A stretch of DNA of 64,000 bases from Medicago truncatula (taxonomy: Eukaryota; Streptophyta; Magnoliopsida; Fabales; Fabaceae), in contig NC_053046.1 of assembly GCF_003473485.1 (NCBI RefSeq), positions 2,366,001 through 2,430,000 of the forward strand, in the 5' to 3' direction. The notes beneath the pieces were generated by a model. The model had not been told where the DNA came from. It made no database searches and worked only from the letters and a program-made list of their open reading frames with translations. Shown here in pieces: positions 24,758 through 36,632 of the stretch. A program made the position numbers and the translations under genes. Position 1 is the stretch's first letter. The number at the start of each line of letters is the position of its first letter.

Positions 24758-25500
24758 AAAACTACATAAAAATTCTTCTAATATAATGACAAATTGACAT
24801 GATTTTTAAGGACCAACCACCATTTTGATCTTTGGAAATGTAACTCATTATTACTTTGATATCTGAATATAACAAAATTGTAAACACATCTCTAGTGTCT
24901 ATTTTTTTAATAATTTTATGGATAAAATTTACCTACGAATATCATATTAGAAGACTAAATTCATTACCTAAGAACATATTTGAAAACTAAAATGACTAAT
25001 AAATGAGATACTTGTGAATTCGTTTGAAGTTATGGTACAATCAATGACCAATGTGACATGAGTTACACTTTCAAAGATCAAAATGGTTGTTTATCTGATT
25101 TTTGCAAAATTTATCTTATAAACTTAACCGAAAACATAAATTGATTAGCAAAGATCACATTGGAGCATTAAAATGACAATCTAAAAATAAATTTAAAGAC
25201 TAACATGACTAATAAATGAGACAATATGGATGTGTTAATAGTTTCTACTATAGAGTCAATCAAGACCAATGTTACAACAAGTTTACTATATTTTCAAGGT
25301 TAAATTACGTGAGTGACCTTTAAGTTTGAGTGATAAAAATAACTTAAAGAACTAATCTTTTACAAACTTCAAACTTAAAAGGCTCATATGTAATTTAAAT
25401 TATTTTCAAAGACTAAAATGATTGTTGGTCGGATTTTCGCGAGTTCTATCCTATAAACTACTCCCCGAAAACATAATCTCGTGAATCTTTCACAAATTAA
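24758..25500. repeat. diverged dispersed repeat with inverted modules
   Basis: A module like GACCAACCACCATTTTGATC, followed by a block ending in GTAACTCAT, appears at about 24808-24852. It returns inverted near 25058-25110 and again, more diverged, near 25395-25445. This looks like the remains of one or two MITEs, and the ends are not defined. Confidence 0.45.
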
Positions 25501-25778
25501 GATGCGTACGGCGTATGTACATATAAAATGTTGGGATTTTCACATAGAAAGAAGATATTATAAGGGAACCCATGAACCATAGTAAGATCCAGCAATGCAT
25601 TCATGATATCGAGATGTTTGTATATTGGAAAGGAAAAGACAACCTACTAAATGCTTCAAAAGAATAAGAAAGCATTTTCTCCTTCAATCGTGTACTAATA
25701 AACATATTAAATATAGAATATTGATATAAAATTCATTTAAATATTCAGCCTTAAGTGATTAGTGTCAGATCAATCCAA

Positions 25779-25985
25779 TTAAATTAAGCTTGGAGGTTTA
25801 TCAAAGTCCTTAACACCTTTGGTTCTTGGGGTAAGAGTAGGAACATGTGGTGTAGGAAGTGAATGGAGCGGCATAGGTTGTCCATTAGCGAGGTTAATAA
25901 ATTTCAGCAGGACCATTGCTGCACCTTCTGCTATGGTACTAGCAGCCCCAGTTGGAGCTCAAACCGCATCAAATGGCACCACATA
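25779..25985 (-). pseudogene. C-terminal gene fragment with in-frame stop, family not recognised
   Basis: Read on the minus strand, this stretch has an exon-like composition that differs from its surroundings. It gives VPFDAV, then a TGA, then about 60 residues including APTGAASTIAEGAAMVLLKF and PLHSLPTPHVPTLTPRTKG, and ends at a TAA. The stop after DAV could be a TGG-to-TGA change. No start, upstream exons or promoter are visible. I do not recognise the family, so I call it only a probable gene-tail relic. Confidence 0.4.
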
Positions 25986-25999
25986 ATAAGCACTTTTTT

Positions 26000-26955
26000 T
26001 AGAGGCATGATAAGCACTTTTGGCTCTGCACGAAACTAGTAATTTATATAGTTGGAAATTTGAAAAATGTATTATAAAACATTATTAAAGAATTTGTTAA
26101 GGGTGTTTTATATTTAGTGATAGAACTCAAAATTATATTTCATTCTACATGGTGAGCCTCTTCAACACATTATTGGATCATGTACAACATCTAGTGCCAA
26201 TGGATACATACTTGGATATGGTTATTAGATATAATTTGGAGATTCTTTAGAATTAGTTTGATATTGGTTATAGCTATAGTTAGTGCTTTTTTAGGAAAGT
26301 TAGCTATAATTAGTTGTGAGTAGGTTATATCATTTACTTTAGAATTAGGGTTATGCTAACTTGTGTTCTAATGACATTGGTTAAGAAATTTGTTCTGGAC
26401 TAAACAAATGCTCTGTCTACTCATTTCATAAGTCCAATCCAAAAAAGGTTCAAATTCGACATTTGAACCTCCTACTCTCAACACACCTCCCTCCCTGTGT
26501 GGGGTGCTCGGAGCAAACTGAGATTCGTTCAAACTGATCGATAACGTCTTTTCCCATGACTCCCACGAATCTCATTCGACGGTTACAATTCCCACGAATC
26601 CGTAACCGTCGAGCCTCACGTATGCCTTACAACGGCTCCACACTATATAAAGAGGACTCTCAACAGTCCTCAATGTTAGATTTTTTCCTACTCTCCTAAG
26701 CGTCATATTATACTCTCCACCGTTCCAACCAAAGCAACTGCTCACAACCACCGTCTAGCACCGCATTGACAACCACTTTTCTGATCATGTACGATCAAAA
26801 CCCAAAAGTAGAAACATAATCTTAAATTTTATGCATTCAATTAATCAAAAGTAAAATAATGGTCGTTAAAATGCATTGATTACAACTTAATATTTTTAAT
26901 CTTGACTCATTAAAAACATTGTAGCTATAAACTAAGCTAATAAGCTATACACAAT
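26000..26955. other. intergenic DNA with LTR-like relics
   Basis: About 26225-26345 (GAATTAGTTTGATATTGG and what follows) is a diverged copy of the LTR-like block seen at 27066 and 31208. At about 26500-26720 a TATATAAAGAGGAC box and GC-richer bases resemble part of another LTR or a promoter. No gag-pol coding sequence is present. Confidence 0.35.
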
Positions 26956-27966
26956 TTTCATCAATTACCCAATTAATCATATTGTATTTTATTTTTTTGG
27001 ATTGTACTGTTCTTTAAAAGTTGGAAATATTAGTCTCACTTCCAAGTTGCAGGGTCCGTTAGATATGCATGGATCGTAAGAATTAGTTTGATATTGATTA
27101 AGGTAATTATTAATTAGTTATAATTAGTTGCTAGTTGGTTATGGAGTATTAGTTACTTTAAAATCACTATATAATAAAGTGCAATATACACACTTTATTT
27201 TTTTGAAGGATGCAATATGCACACTTGTAACCAACAATTTCGCTCTATTAATTACAAAATCTAATATTTATTTCTCTTATTTTAGTCTTCTCTTTGTTGG
27301 GTTCAACCATATCTCTCAGCAACATATACCATGACATGTTAAAGAAATAATATAGCTTAGAGATATAAAAGCAAAAAGAACAGATATATTTTCGAGTAGT
27401 TATAAATGGACATCTCTAATTTTCATAAATAAATTGAACACGTCATTTTTTCCCTAAATAGGGGAAGGACTCAATTGTAGACGATCTTAGCTTCCTATCC
27501 TAACACTCTTATATGCATTTTTAGTGTTGATTTTCTTCCTGGAATAAGGCCATTTGAGGTCAGACATAGCAAAATGCAATCAAACCCTGGTTGCCGTTGT
27601 CCTTAAATATTTTGACGCAAAATGCAGCAATTGCTCTTGATATTGGTATGAAACAAGTTTGTCCTCAAAACAGCCTGCCAATTAGTAATGACTCGTGTAT
27701 ACTGAACGGAGTAAAGTTTCGTATGGCGGATAGTGGTGAATGCAGCAAGGATTCATGGTGGAACTCCGAAAACTGCGGCGAAGCGCACAATGGCGTTACT
27801 TGCAAGTACCCCCAATGTCTTAGTTAGCGATCAATCTTAGCAAAAATAAAGCATATGAAAATGACAAATGTACTTTGGCTCTGATGCAATCAGCTATTTA
27901 CAGGTACACCAGTTGAGCATTTTGGTGGGAAAACGTTATGCGGGTAACCACTTGGAGCGTTGTGCT
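26956..27966 (+). repeat. direct repeat, left copy (about 1 kb)
   Basis: This block matches 31127-32071 in the same orientation, with substitutions and small indels. Shared landmarks are TTTTCATCAATTAC at the start, TTAGTTTGATATTGATTAAG, TCTCTTTGTTGGGTTCAACC, AACAAGTTTGTCCTCAAAAC, and TATGCGGGTAACCACTTGG near the end. The first 400 bp look like a Copia-type LTR (GTTAGATAT start, TATA box). The rest is gene-like but unrecognised. The two copies bracket the KAS III pseudogene. Confidence 0.75.
27591..27827 (+). other. 79-codon open frame in the direct repeat, unrecognised
   Basis: This open frame lies within the left direct repeat. It is rich in Cys (six residues: QVCPQN, NDSCILN, GECSK, NCGE, VTCKY, QCLS) and ends at TAG. 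The second copy near 31710-31928 has the same start of the block, then a one-base shift near 31829 that ruins the Cys-rich end. There is no signal peptide and no known motif. It may be an exon remnant of an unknown gene or part of a mobile element, and I doubt it is a functional gene. Confidence 0.25.
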
Positions 27967-28746
27967 TCTATTGAGATGAGCTGCGATGAAGTATTGAATG
28001 GTTCGTTGAATTCAAATTGAAGTTGGGAAATTGCATAATCTGAAGCTCAATCGATTTCAGAAGGGTATGACAATTCTGTAAACCCTAACACGATGGGGAT
28101 CGGGGAAGAGAGAGTCATGCGCTTCTTCTGAGGTTTGTTAAAACGCTGAGTTTCAATCCAATTTGTTTGTTTTACAATTGTTTTTTACTTTTTCAATATA
28201 ATTTTACTAGTATTTGATTATGAGTCTCTGTATAATCTCTGTGTTGCAATTCCATTTAAGTTAACAGTCTTTTTTTTTTAAATGAAACAGTTCGGTCTGA
28301 ATTGTCCTATTATGGTTCTGTTCAGTTCTAACAAACTGAAAAACAGTTTGGTTCAGACTCAATTTTGGATCTGAACTGAACTTTGCCCATCCTAAATTGT
28401 GAGACACAGTTTTTTTCTTTTTTAATTCTTTCTCTTATTTGTTTTAAATTTTAGTTTTAATTTCTAGTTACAATAGAAAATGAGAGATCAGCAGGTGTTA
28501 GATATCGCAGAGAAAAATAAACAACACAACACAACACAAAAACAACAACATTGGAATTTCCTCACCCAAAATCGCTTCGGAGCTACCTAAGATCATTTCA
28601 TTGTTTTTCTCACATGTTCTTTTCGCTTATGCATGCCTCTCTTGATTTGTAAATGGCAAATGCATCTGGGTTATTCTCTACTCTCTCTACCACTCATCGA
28701 TTTCAAAGTTTTTTGCTCTGGAACTATCGAAGGTGCTGCTTCCACT

Positions 28747-28765
28747 CCCCCCCCCCCCCCCCCCC
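28747..28765 (+). repeat. 19-base C tract
   Basis: An uninterrupted C run lies in the transit-peptide exon remnant of the KAS III pseudogene. In that frame it would encode polyproline. It probably grew by slippage after loss of constraint, and it is prone to assembly error. Confidence 0.85.
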
Positions 28766-28878
28766 TTCTAAATCTCCAAAACCCAGGTCACAGGGTATAA
28801 GTTCATAATGTGTCATATTTAGGATAATTCTTCACATTCTGCTGATGTCTGTCTTTAAGCTTAGATGATTATTTTTTA

Positions 28879-29225
28879 TTTTTTTTAACATGGCTAAAAT
28901 ATATTGAACAAGCTAAACTCTGCCCAAGACGAGCAGATAAGAAAAACTGATTGCTGTAAAGACGGCAAAACCAAAACAGAAAAACGAGCCATTAAAGGCC
29001 AGAACAGCAGCAAAACGAAAGCTAAAAAGCCACAAACTGGCACAACACACACAAACAGCAGGTGTGAATGAACACATCCACACCCCACTGTCAACACGAA
29101 CCCCGCCTACACAAAACAAACACAAAAACTGGCCAACAGAAACAAAGCCTAGCAGCCTGCCTGGCGAACCAGCCCCACTCAAAACCAAACATGAAGAAAG
29201 AAAAAAAAACAATCGCCGGGGTTCC
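28879..29225 (-). mobile_element. truncated LINE fragment
   Basis: On the minus strand the block ends with GCTTGTTCAATATATTTTAG, then CCATGTT and a poly(A)-like run, as in legume L1-type LINE 3' ends. Base composition is GC-richer than its surroundings. An open frame of 105 codons reads into the tail, but I see no reverse transcriptase motif. It lies in the gap between the first exon remnant of the KAS III pseudogene and the later exons. Confidence 0.6.
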
Positions 29226-31126
29226 AACACTGATTAATCCGTTGCTTTGCTTTAACACCCTCTAAGTGATTAATTGAGTACTTGAGAAATTATGATGCTG
29301 CAACATCCCTTTGAAGTAATGAACTTATTCCTGTGTTGGTATCTTTCTGAGATTGGCTATATTGTTTTAATCTTAATTATCGTATGAGTTGCAGATTCAA
29401 CAACAACTTGGCTTCACAAAAAATCCATGGAGTTATGATATTACGGCTGCTTGTAGTGGATTTGTGTCAGGTTTACTATCAGCGGCTTGTCACATTAGGG
29501 GTATGAATTGGTTATTTTGTTGATTCAATGCCCGCTAAATGTGGTGAAATTCATTTCTCTTTAACTGTCTGGATGCAGGGGGTAGATTCAAAATGTTCTG
29601 GTTGTTGGAGCTGATGCGCTTTCACGATATGTTGATTGGACAGACAGAGGGACCTGTATTCTTTTTGGTGATGCTGCTGGTGCTGTAGTAGTACAGGTGA
29701 TTGTTTATCTTCATGACATTGTCCAATGCGTAGCAAATATCAGTTAGTAATTTGAACTTGTTTCTTGACTGCAACTATTAGTTTGTTGGCCATGTTTGTC
29801 TTTTCTCTGTTTAAGATTAAGGCAAAGTATTGAGCCTCTTTTGTAAAATTTAAGATGATAGAAAACTGTTGTCCTCATCCTTTGAACAAACTTTTCGACT
29901 GCAAATAAAATACTATACAAGTTCGGAGATAGCTGTCCTTATATTTTCACAAGATATGATTATTGCTCAAGAACAACAGCGAACTGATTATTTTTTATTC
30001 AACAAGGAGAAGTTCTTTATGGTGAAGAGATATAAATTGATTTCGGTTGTATTATCATTGCATTGCAGGCCTGCGATATTGAGGAGGATGGTTTATTTGG
30101 TTTTGATGTGCATAGTGATGGTAGTGGTATAAGGTACGCGTTTCTGATATTATTGAGAAGAGTTATTTTCTCCTTCATCTTAGCTATGTAATTAAGCACC
30201 TACTCTCTTCATGTAGGCATTTGAATGCTGGCATTAAAGTTGATGAGTCAAATAATGCATTTGATTCAAATGGTTCTTTGTGGGGTTTTCCTCCCAAGAA
30301 GTCCTCGTATTCGTGCATTCAAATGAATGGAAAAGAAGTCTTTCGCTTTGCTGTACGATGTGTGGCACAGACGATCAAATCTGCCCTTGAAAAGGCTGGT
30401 CTTCCTGTATCTAGTATTGATTGGTTACTTCTACATCAGGTACAAAGAAATTCATAAAACTAAACTCAAGCATGTGATATTCTTTTGTATACAACAATTC
30501 ATTAGCTGCACTTATGTTGTGTATCACTCTTCTGATTGGTAGGATAAATTCTAGTTGAAACTTGAAAGTGAAAACAAAATGTCATTTGAGTTAACTTGGG
30601 AATTTTGTGGCATACATGATAATAAATGCAGGCAAATCAAAGGTGATATCGAATTTGGCTGATTATGGTAACACAAGTGCAGCTTCCATTCCCTTAGCTT
30701 TAGATGAAGCAGTTAGAAGTGGCATGGTTAAGCCAGGACAAACTATTGCAGCTGCTGGCTTTGGTGCTGGTCTTACTTGGGGTTCGGCAATTGTTCGTTG
30801 GGGCTGAGTCGCATCTTTCACATCAACATTGCATTTTCAAATTGAAAAGATTTTCTAGTGCACAAGTGCAGCTTTATACGTAACCTGATTTCTCAAACAT
30901 ACATGTAGAAATGGGGTTTGGTGAGTTTGCATGCTTCTATTTTTGGTGCTGCAAAATTGAGATTATTGATCTATTGAAGTGAGAGTCATGGAGAACACAA
31001 AACTTCAAAGAGAACCAAAAGTATGTCAAAAAATTCTAAGAGTTATACACTTCGGCCGCTGTCACTTTTTTATCAACTTTTTTTTATTAGCCGATGTAAT
31101 TACGACTTGTATTTTTTCTGGTAGTT

Positions 31127-32071
31127 TTCATCAATTACTTTTTTGAATTGTATTGTTCATTAAAAGTTCGAAATATTAGTCTGCACTTCCAAGTTGCAGG
31201 GTCTGTTAGATATAGTTTGATATTGATTAAGGTAATTACTAGTTAGTTATAATTAATTGCTAGTTAGTTATATTAGTTACTTTAGAATCACTATAATAAA
31301 GTGCATTCTACACACTTGTAACCAACAATTTCGATATATTAATTATATATTAATTACAAAATAAAATAAAATATTTATTTATCTTATTTTATTCTTCTCT
31401 TTGTTGGGTTCAACCATATCTCTCAGCAACATATACCATGATGTGTTAAAGAAATATTATAGCTTAGAGATGTAAAAGCAAAAAGAACAAATATATTTTC
31501 GAGTAGTTATAAATGGACATCTCTATTTCCATAAACAAATTCAACACATTATTTTTGATCTAAATAGGGGAAGGACCCCATGGAAGATGGTCTTAGTTTC
31601 CTATCCTAACACTCTTGTATGCATTTTTTGTGTTGATTTTCTTCTTGGAATAAGGCTACTTAATGTCAGACATAGCAAAAATGCAATCAAACGCTGGTTG
31701 CTGTGGTCATTAAATATTTTGACGCAAAATGCAGCAATTGCACTTGATATTGGTATGAAACAAGTTTGTCCTCAAAACAGCCTGCCAATTAGTAATGACT
31801 CATATATACTGAACCGAGTAAAGTTCGTATGGCAGAGAGTGGTGAACGGAGCAGGGATTCATGTTGGAACTCCGACAACCGCAGTGGAGTGCACGATGGT
31901 GTTACTTGTAAGTACTGGAATGTCTTAGTTAGAGATCAATCTTAGTGACAATAAAGCATATAAAAATGACAAATGTACTTTGGCTCTAATGCAATCCTCT
32001 ATTTACAGGCACACCAATTGAGCATTTTGGCAGGGAAACGCTATGCGGGTAACCACTTGGCGCGTTGTGCT
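31127..32071 (+). repeat. direct repeat, right copy (about 0.95 kb)
   Basis: This copy matches 26956-27966 in the same orientation. It is slightly shorter, lacking a TTTTTTTGAAGGATGCAATA-type insert of the left copy, and the open frame in its second half is broken. The similarity stops at GCGTTGTGCT in both copies. It may have arisen by segmental duplication, or both copies may be remnants of one element that carried flanking DNA. Confidence 0.75.
31203..31435 (+). mobile_element. solo LTR-like block (Copia type)
   Basis: It starts TGTTAGATATAGTTTGATAT, has runs of TTAGTTA, then an ACACACTTGTAACC and a TTCTTCTCTTTGTTGGGTTC block, typical of short Copia-type LTRs. No internal retroelement coding region adjoins. 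A related block lies in the left copy at about 27058-27335, but it begins CGTTAGAT. Confidence 0.45.
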
Positions 32072-32793
32072 GCACAACATCCGCCGCTATTGATCAAACA
32101 GTGTATTCTTGATCAGGATCTGTGTCATGTCTTTGCGGAATAGGCCGGTGTTTGATCTTTGAGCCGGTGTTGCTAGTTCCAAACCGGGAACACATACAAT
32201 GTAATATTTCAAGTCAAAACCACATAGGAAAATTCGAGAATCTGTAATCTAAACAATTATAATAGAATTTCAACTTTGAAACATGTTAGAATATAAGTGT
32301 CATACACAAGGATTACAAAAAACAAAATGCATGAAACACTAAATCAAAAAGATTGCAATCAAGAATTGCGTAAAAATGTTTGCCACTTTCAAAGGGCAAA
32401 GGACTGTTCTGACTTCTAAGTGTCATGTTAGCCCTGAGTTTCATTTGAGAGAACATCATAACTCTAGCAATTGCATACTTTCCCTAGTGAACTTAGAACT
32501 GTTACTACTTCGACTCATTGACGGTTTCAGTTTTCCCTCTATAATACGCATGAAAGGAGGCAGCTAAAATATTATTTTGAAATCATTTTAAAGTCATTGT
32601 GATTGCAGAAATTTTGGGAGCTTCTGAAAATATGAAACAGAAAACATAATGTTGATCAAACTAAGGATATCTATGACATTATTTCAGATACCAAAAATAT
32701 ATGGAGAAGAGCATTTTCATAAGAAAAAAAAATTGCCCTTTGTTCAATATCTGGAGAACAGCATTTTCAGATACACTCAAATGAAGCAGCTTT
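32072..32793. other. intergenic DNA and probable 3' UTR of the receptor kinase
   Basis: No gene is recognised. The part next to 32793 must include the 3' untranslated region of the minus-strand kinase gene. Confidence 0.45.
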
Positions 32794-35100
32794 CTATAAG
32801 TCACCTCCTTCTTGGGTAGGGGGTGGACTTTCAGGTTGAGAGATTTGGTGCTGTGCTGCACTTTCAGCTTGGTTCTCAGATGATGGCCGATTCTCTATAT
32901 CAAGCTGCCTTACATTTTCTATCATCTTTACAATTTCTGACATCATAGGTCTTTGATCAGGCATCCTTGTAGCACATGACATGGCTATCTGTAACATCTC
33001 TACCATCTCTTCTTCTATATTAGGACATCGCATAAGCTCTAAGTCAAATACTTCAGCTGTCCACTCCTCTCTCACAACTGAATGAACCCATCTCACAAGG
33101 TGGACAATCTCATCCCCTCTAGTTGTGTGAATAGGTGATTTACCGGTTAAAAGCTCTAGTAACACCACACCAAAGCTGTAAACATCTGAAGGCTGTGTGG
33201 CTTTCCTGGTGTCTGTAACTTCTGGTGCTCGGTATCCGGATGCTCGTGAGATGGGCTGGACGACTGAGCTCATTATGGTTGCCAAGCCAAGATCAGAAAC
33301 ACACCCGTATTGCTTAGTGTTAAGAAAGATATTTGAGGATTTGACATTGCCATGTACAAGTTTTCCACCATTTTTGGAATGGATATGAGCAAGGCCTCGT
33401 GCAGCACCTAAAGCTAGTTTGATCCGAGTATTCCAATCTAAAGCCACCCTGTCCTCTCCTCTTTTACCTGAAATTTTCAAAAAGCAATAAGGTTTATACA
33501 TACATAGAAGGATAATATAGTTGTAAGATCGTAGTATACGAAAGTAAAATATTCAAGACAGCTTGTTTCCGATTAAGTAATCATTTCGTCAATTTGATCT
33601 TGCCGAATCATCCTATAGGCATTAGTTTCCACCTTGCTTGTCATGCATTAATACTCTTCACATAACAGTATTCAAATATAGAAAATGATCAGCCCTCCAG
33701 AGAGAAACAAAAGATATTTTTCGCATAGGAACTTGCAAGATAGCCTAACAACTAAATTCCAAAATCCTAATTTTATACTATCTACTCAATTTACTCATAT
33801 CTGATGATACAGTCAAGGTCAAGAAGCAACAAACGACGTCAATGCACAAAAAATAAACGAAAGATTTTTAACAATTGAGTATCAATAATAATTTTAAGAG
33901 CAGTTGAAAAGGAAAAACAAATTCAAATTTATGCCTCATACCATGCAACAAAGCAGAGATGCTACCCTGACTGAAATAGTCATACACAACCAGTTTCTCA
34001 TCTTTGGAATAGTAATATGCCTTTAGCTCAACCACATTCTCATGTTTAAGACTTCCAACAATATCCATGTGTTGCTCAAAATCCTTCTTCCCAACAGCTA
34101 CCTCCTTTAACCTCTTCACAACAACTGTGGTTGCATCCTCTAATACCGCCTTGTACGCAGCACCAAATGTTCCCTTACCAAGTACCTCAGCAGAAGCCCT
34201 TAATAAATCCTCCAAATCAAAAGCATAGTTACATCCCTCAAAGAAAAAAAGCTTATTATTTGCATCTTGGTTTCTTGAGACCACTTTTTCAGGAGACATT
34301 TTTCCTCCTTTCTCCAACTTGCCAACAAAAACATCTCCATTCTTCTTTTTAGAACACAACACAAAGATAAAAACAATGAATGCTGCAAGGCATAGAAAAC
34401 TACCAACAACAATAATACCCAACATTACTGTTCCACCAATCCTTCCATGTTTCTCAGATTTAGAACAATGTTTGGAACAAGGTAGAGTTACCGGAGACAA
34501 TGTACCAATAGAAACATTGTTTCCAACAAATGCTGACTTAGGAAACCTCTGAAAAGAAACAGGAACAACCCCTTGCAAATTGTTGTTAGCCAAATTCAAC
34601 TGTTTCAACAATGGCAAGCTTATATCAGGAATTTCACCGGAAAGCGAGTTGTTTGCGAGATTCAAATAAACAAGGTGACTCAAATTGGAAAGAGATAAAG
34701 GAATTTCACCAATGAAACGGTTATTAGACAAATTAACAACAGATAAATTCTTCCAAACAGCAAAATCTGGCAATGGACCTATGATATTGTTGGATCTAAG
34801 GCTCAATTTTTGCAACCCTTTGATTTTACTAATTGTATTAGCAGGAATTGTACCATTAAATCCAAACCCTGGCAACCGAATCGCGATAATTTGAGACCTA
34901 TCTTCACTACAAATTACACCATTCCAACTAGTACAAATTGAAGAATTCACATTCCAATTCAAAGGCTTAAAAGGTGGTAATTTTTGAACAAACTCTAACA
35001 ATGCTTTTTTGTCTTCAAAAGGTTCAGCATTTCCTAGATATACTAACAAACCAATCAAGTAAACTGAAAACAAAAAAATGTTTGGAACAAAATTACCCAT
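32794..35100 (-). CDS. LRR receptor-like kinase, probable pseudokinase
   Basis: Two exons on the minus strand, 35100-33942 and 33467-32794, joined at CATG/gtatg and tttcag/GT, give 610 codons. The order is: signal peptide (about 1-25), LRR N-terminal cap with paired Cys (Cys56, Cys64), about five leucine-rich repeats (about 70-190), a Cys pair at 208 and 212, one membrane helix (about 222-249), and a cytoplasmic kinase domain from about residue 300. The glycine loop (GKGTFGAAY, 308-316) and Lys329 are present. The catalytic HRD is HGN (425-427) and DFG is DLG (445-447). It resembles the LRR III group typified by Arabidopsis At4g23740, annotated as a probable inactive receptor kinase. It likely signals at the plasma membrane through partners rather than by strong catalysis. 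The ligand is unknown. The exon count and length match the group. Confidence 0.94.
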
Positions 35101-36632
35101 TTGTCTTCAACAGCTTCTGCTACACAACCAAACACAAAAGAAACAAGTTGAGTGTTTTAAACTGTTAAAACAAAAAACAAAAAGACACAAACTTTACCTA
35201 ATTGAGAAAAAGAAAAGATGAAAAACTAAAATGGGTATGAAAAATTGAAAATGAGAAAGTTGTGACACAATGTCAACGGAAAAAGTGTGTGTTATTTAAG
35301 GTGTAAAAAGCATGATGTTGTAGTTGGTATCAGGTAGTTAATGTTTTTCCTAACTTATTTAATGTAGATCTGACCAAAGAATGTAGTGTAATCTATTAGT
35401 AGTAGTACATAAAGTAGGGAAGTAATAATGGAAATAAGCGTTATGATTATGATTAATGAGAAATCATGGTGATAGGTGAAAAATGGGATCCAATGTTAAG
35501 GTAACAGTGAATAGAATAATAGTGTTAGCTAGGGTTGTTGGGTTGGAGATTATTGGAGGTGAAAACACGAGTTTTTAACCGTTCATTCATTACCTCAACG
35601 GTGGTGTACATAAGTGTAAGTAAGGTAACTGAAAAATGTGAGTGAGAAATAGTACAATGCCATGTGATGAGTGAGTGAAGTGAGAGTCAAATTTAACTGT
35701 TTACCTGTGACAGTGAGAGGAGAGAGAACCGTTCATTCATCATTAATTGACTTAAAACAAAATGATTGCACTACTATTTTTTTCTTATTTTATTACTTTA
35801 AGTCATTTTAGAATAAACTATTTGTGTTTTATTATTTGACAATGTAAATTTGCATACCTAATCTAATTGAAAGTGAAAGGGTGTAAGTAGCAGAAATGTT
35901 CTTTCTTTTACATAAAATTTTAAGTTTTAACTATTTTATATCATGCATAGATTCTATTTGAATATGTCACTACTAGCAAGCTCACCTCTTTACTTCTTTA
36001 TATTTATAAATCACAATCAATTTTTCAATTTTCTTTATTTAGCTCATAGAGTAGAGAGAAGAAACTCATTTAATTAAATCACTTTAGTTTCATGATTTTA
36101 GCCTCATAATTCTAATAGTTTGTGAAAGGAAAAAGGAGCTTCTGGAACAAGTCTTGTGCATGGTTGAATAAATTTGACAAATAATATTCCTACCATTGTA
36201 GCTCTTGATGATAATTGGTTCATATTAGGTTAATCAATAATCCATGAAGGGAGGAATGAGAGACCAAGACAAATGAGTATTTGTAGGAGTTGGGTTCCTG
36301 TCAATTTTATTTTATTTTTCCTTTTTTTAAAGTTAACTACAACAATTTCATTTACATGACTTGGATGTTTACATTAAATGCAAAGCTAACTACAATAAAG
36401 AGGAAGAAAAAAATCTTCATAGAGTCATAATATTTCTCAAGTTAACCTCATATACATCACTAATATGTGTATATAGTTGAAAAGTGGTTGATCTTGAACA
36501 GCAACACATGCACCTCTTCTTATTGATATTGCTCATCATTTTTAGGCTGCAAAAGATTTGCTAAAACAATAACCAATGCTTGGTGGTTTATTTATGTTAG
36601 TATTTTCTTTCAAACTGCACATTGAAGTCAAG
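35101..36632. other. receptor kinase promoter side and epimerase 3' side, no gene
   Basis: The half near 35101 is the upstream region of the kinase, and the half near 36632 must hold the 3' UTR of the epimerase. The DNA is AT-rich. No further gene, tRNA or clear repeat was found. Confidence 0.45.

Larger units (their letters stand above)
28653..30807 (+). pseudogene. ketoacyl-ACP synthase III (KAS III) pseudogene
   Basis: The parent enzyme is plastid beta-ketoacyl-ACP synthase III, which starts fatty acid synthesis by condensing acetyl-CoA with malonyl-ACP. A transit-peptide-like exon starts at 28653 (MANASGLFSTLSTTHRFQSF) and runs into a 19-C tract. The exons encoding the N-terminal half are missing. 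The remaining exon blocks are about 29395-29500 (contains the active-site Cys in AACSGF), 29579-29696, 30069-30133, 30217-30439 (active-site His in LLLHQ) and 30632-30807 (Asn in GNTSAAS, ending SAIVRWG). With canonical splicing, the 29500/29579 join is out of frame. In the last exon, ANQR is followed at once by TGA, because about 15 codons plus one base are gone. All three catalytic residues survive as codons, but no full protein can be made. A LINE piece lies in the first gap, and about 1-kb direct repeats flank the locus. Confidence 0.88.

Noticed and set aside
28913-29230. 105-codon minus-strand frame as a gene
   Set aside because: It reads into a LINE-type 3' end with a poly(A)-like tail in a pseudogene intron and shows no known protein domain.
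28653-30807. Functional KAS III gene
   Set aside because: The N-terminal exons are missing, one join is out of frame, and a stop follows ANQR.
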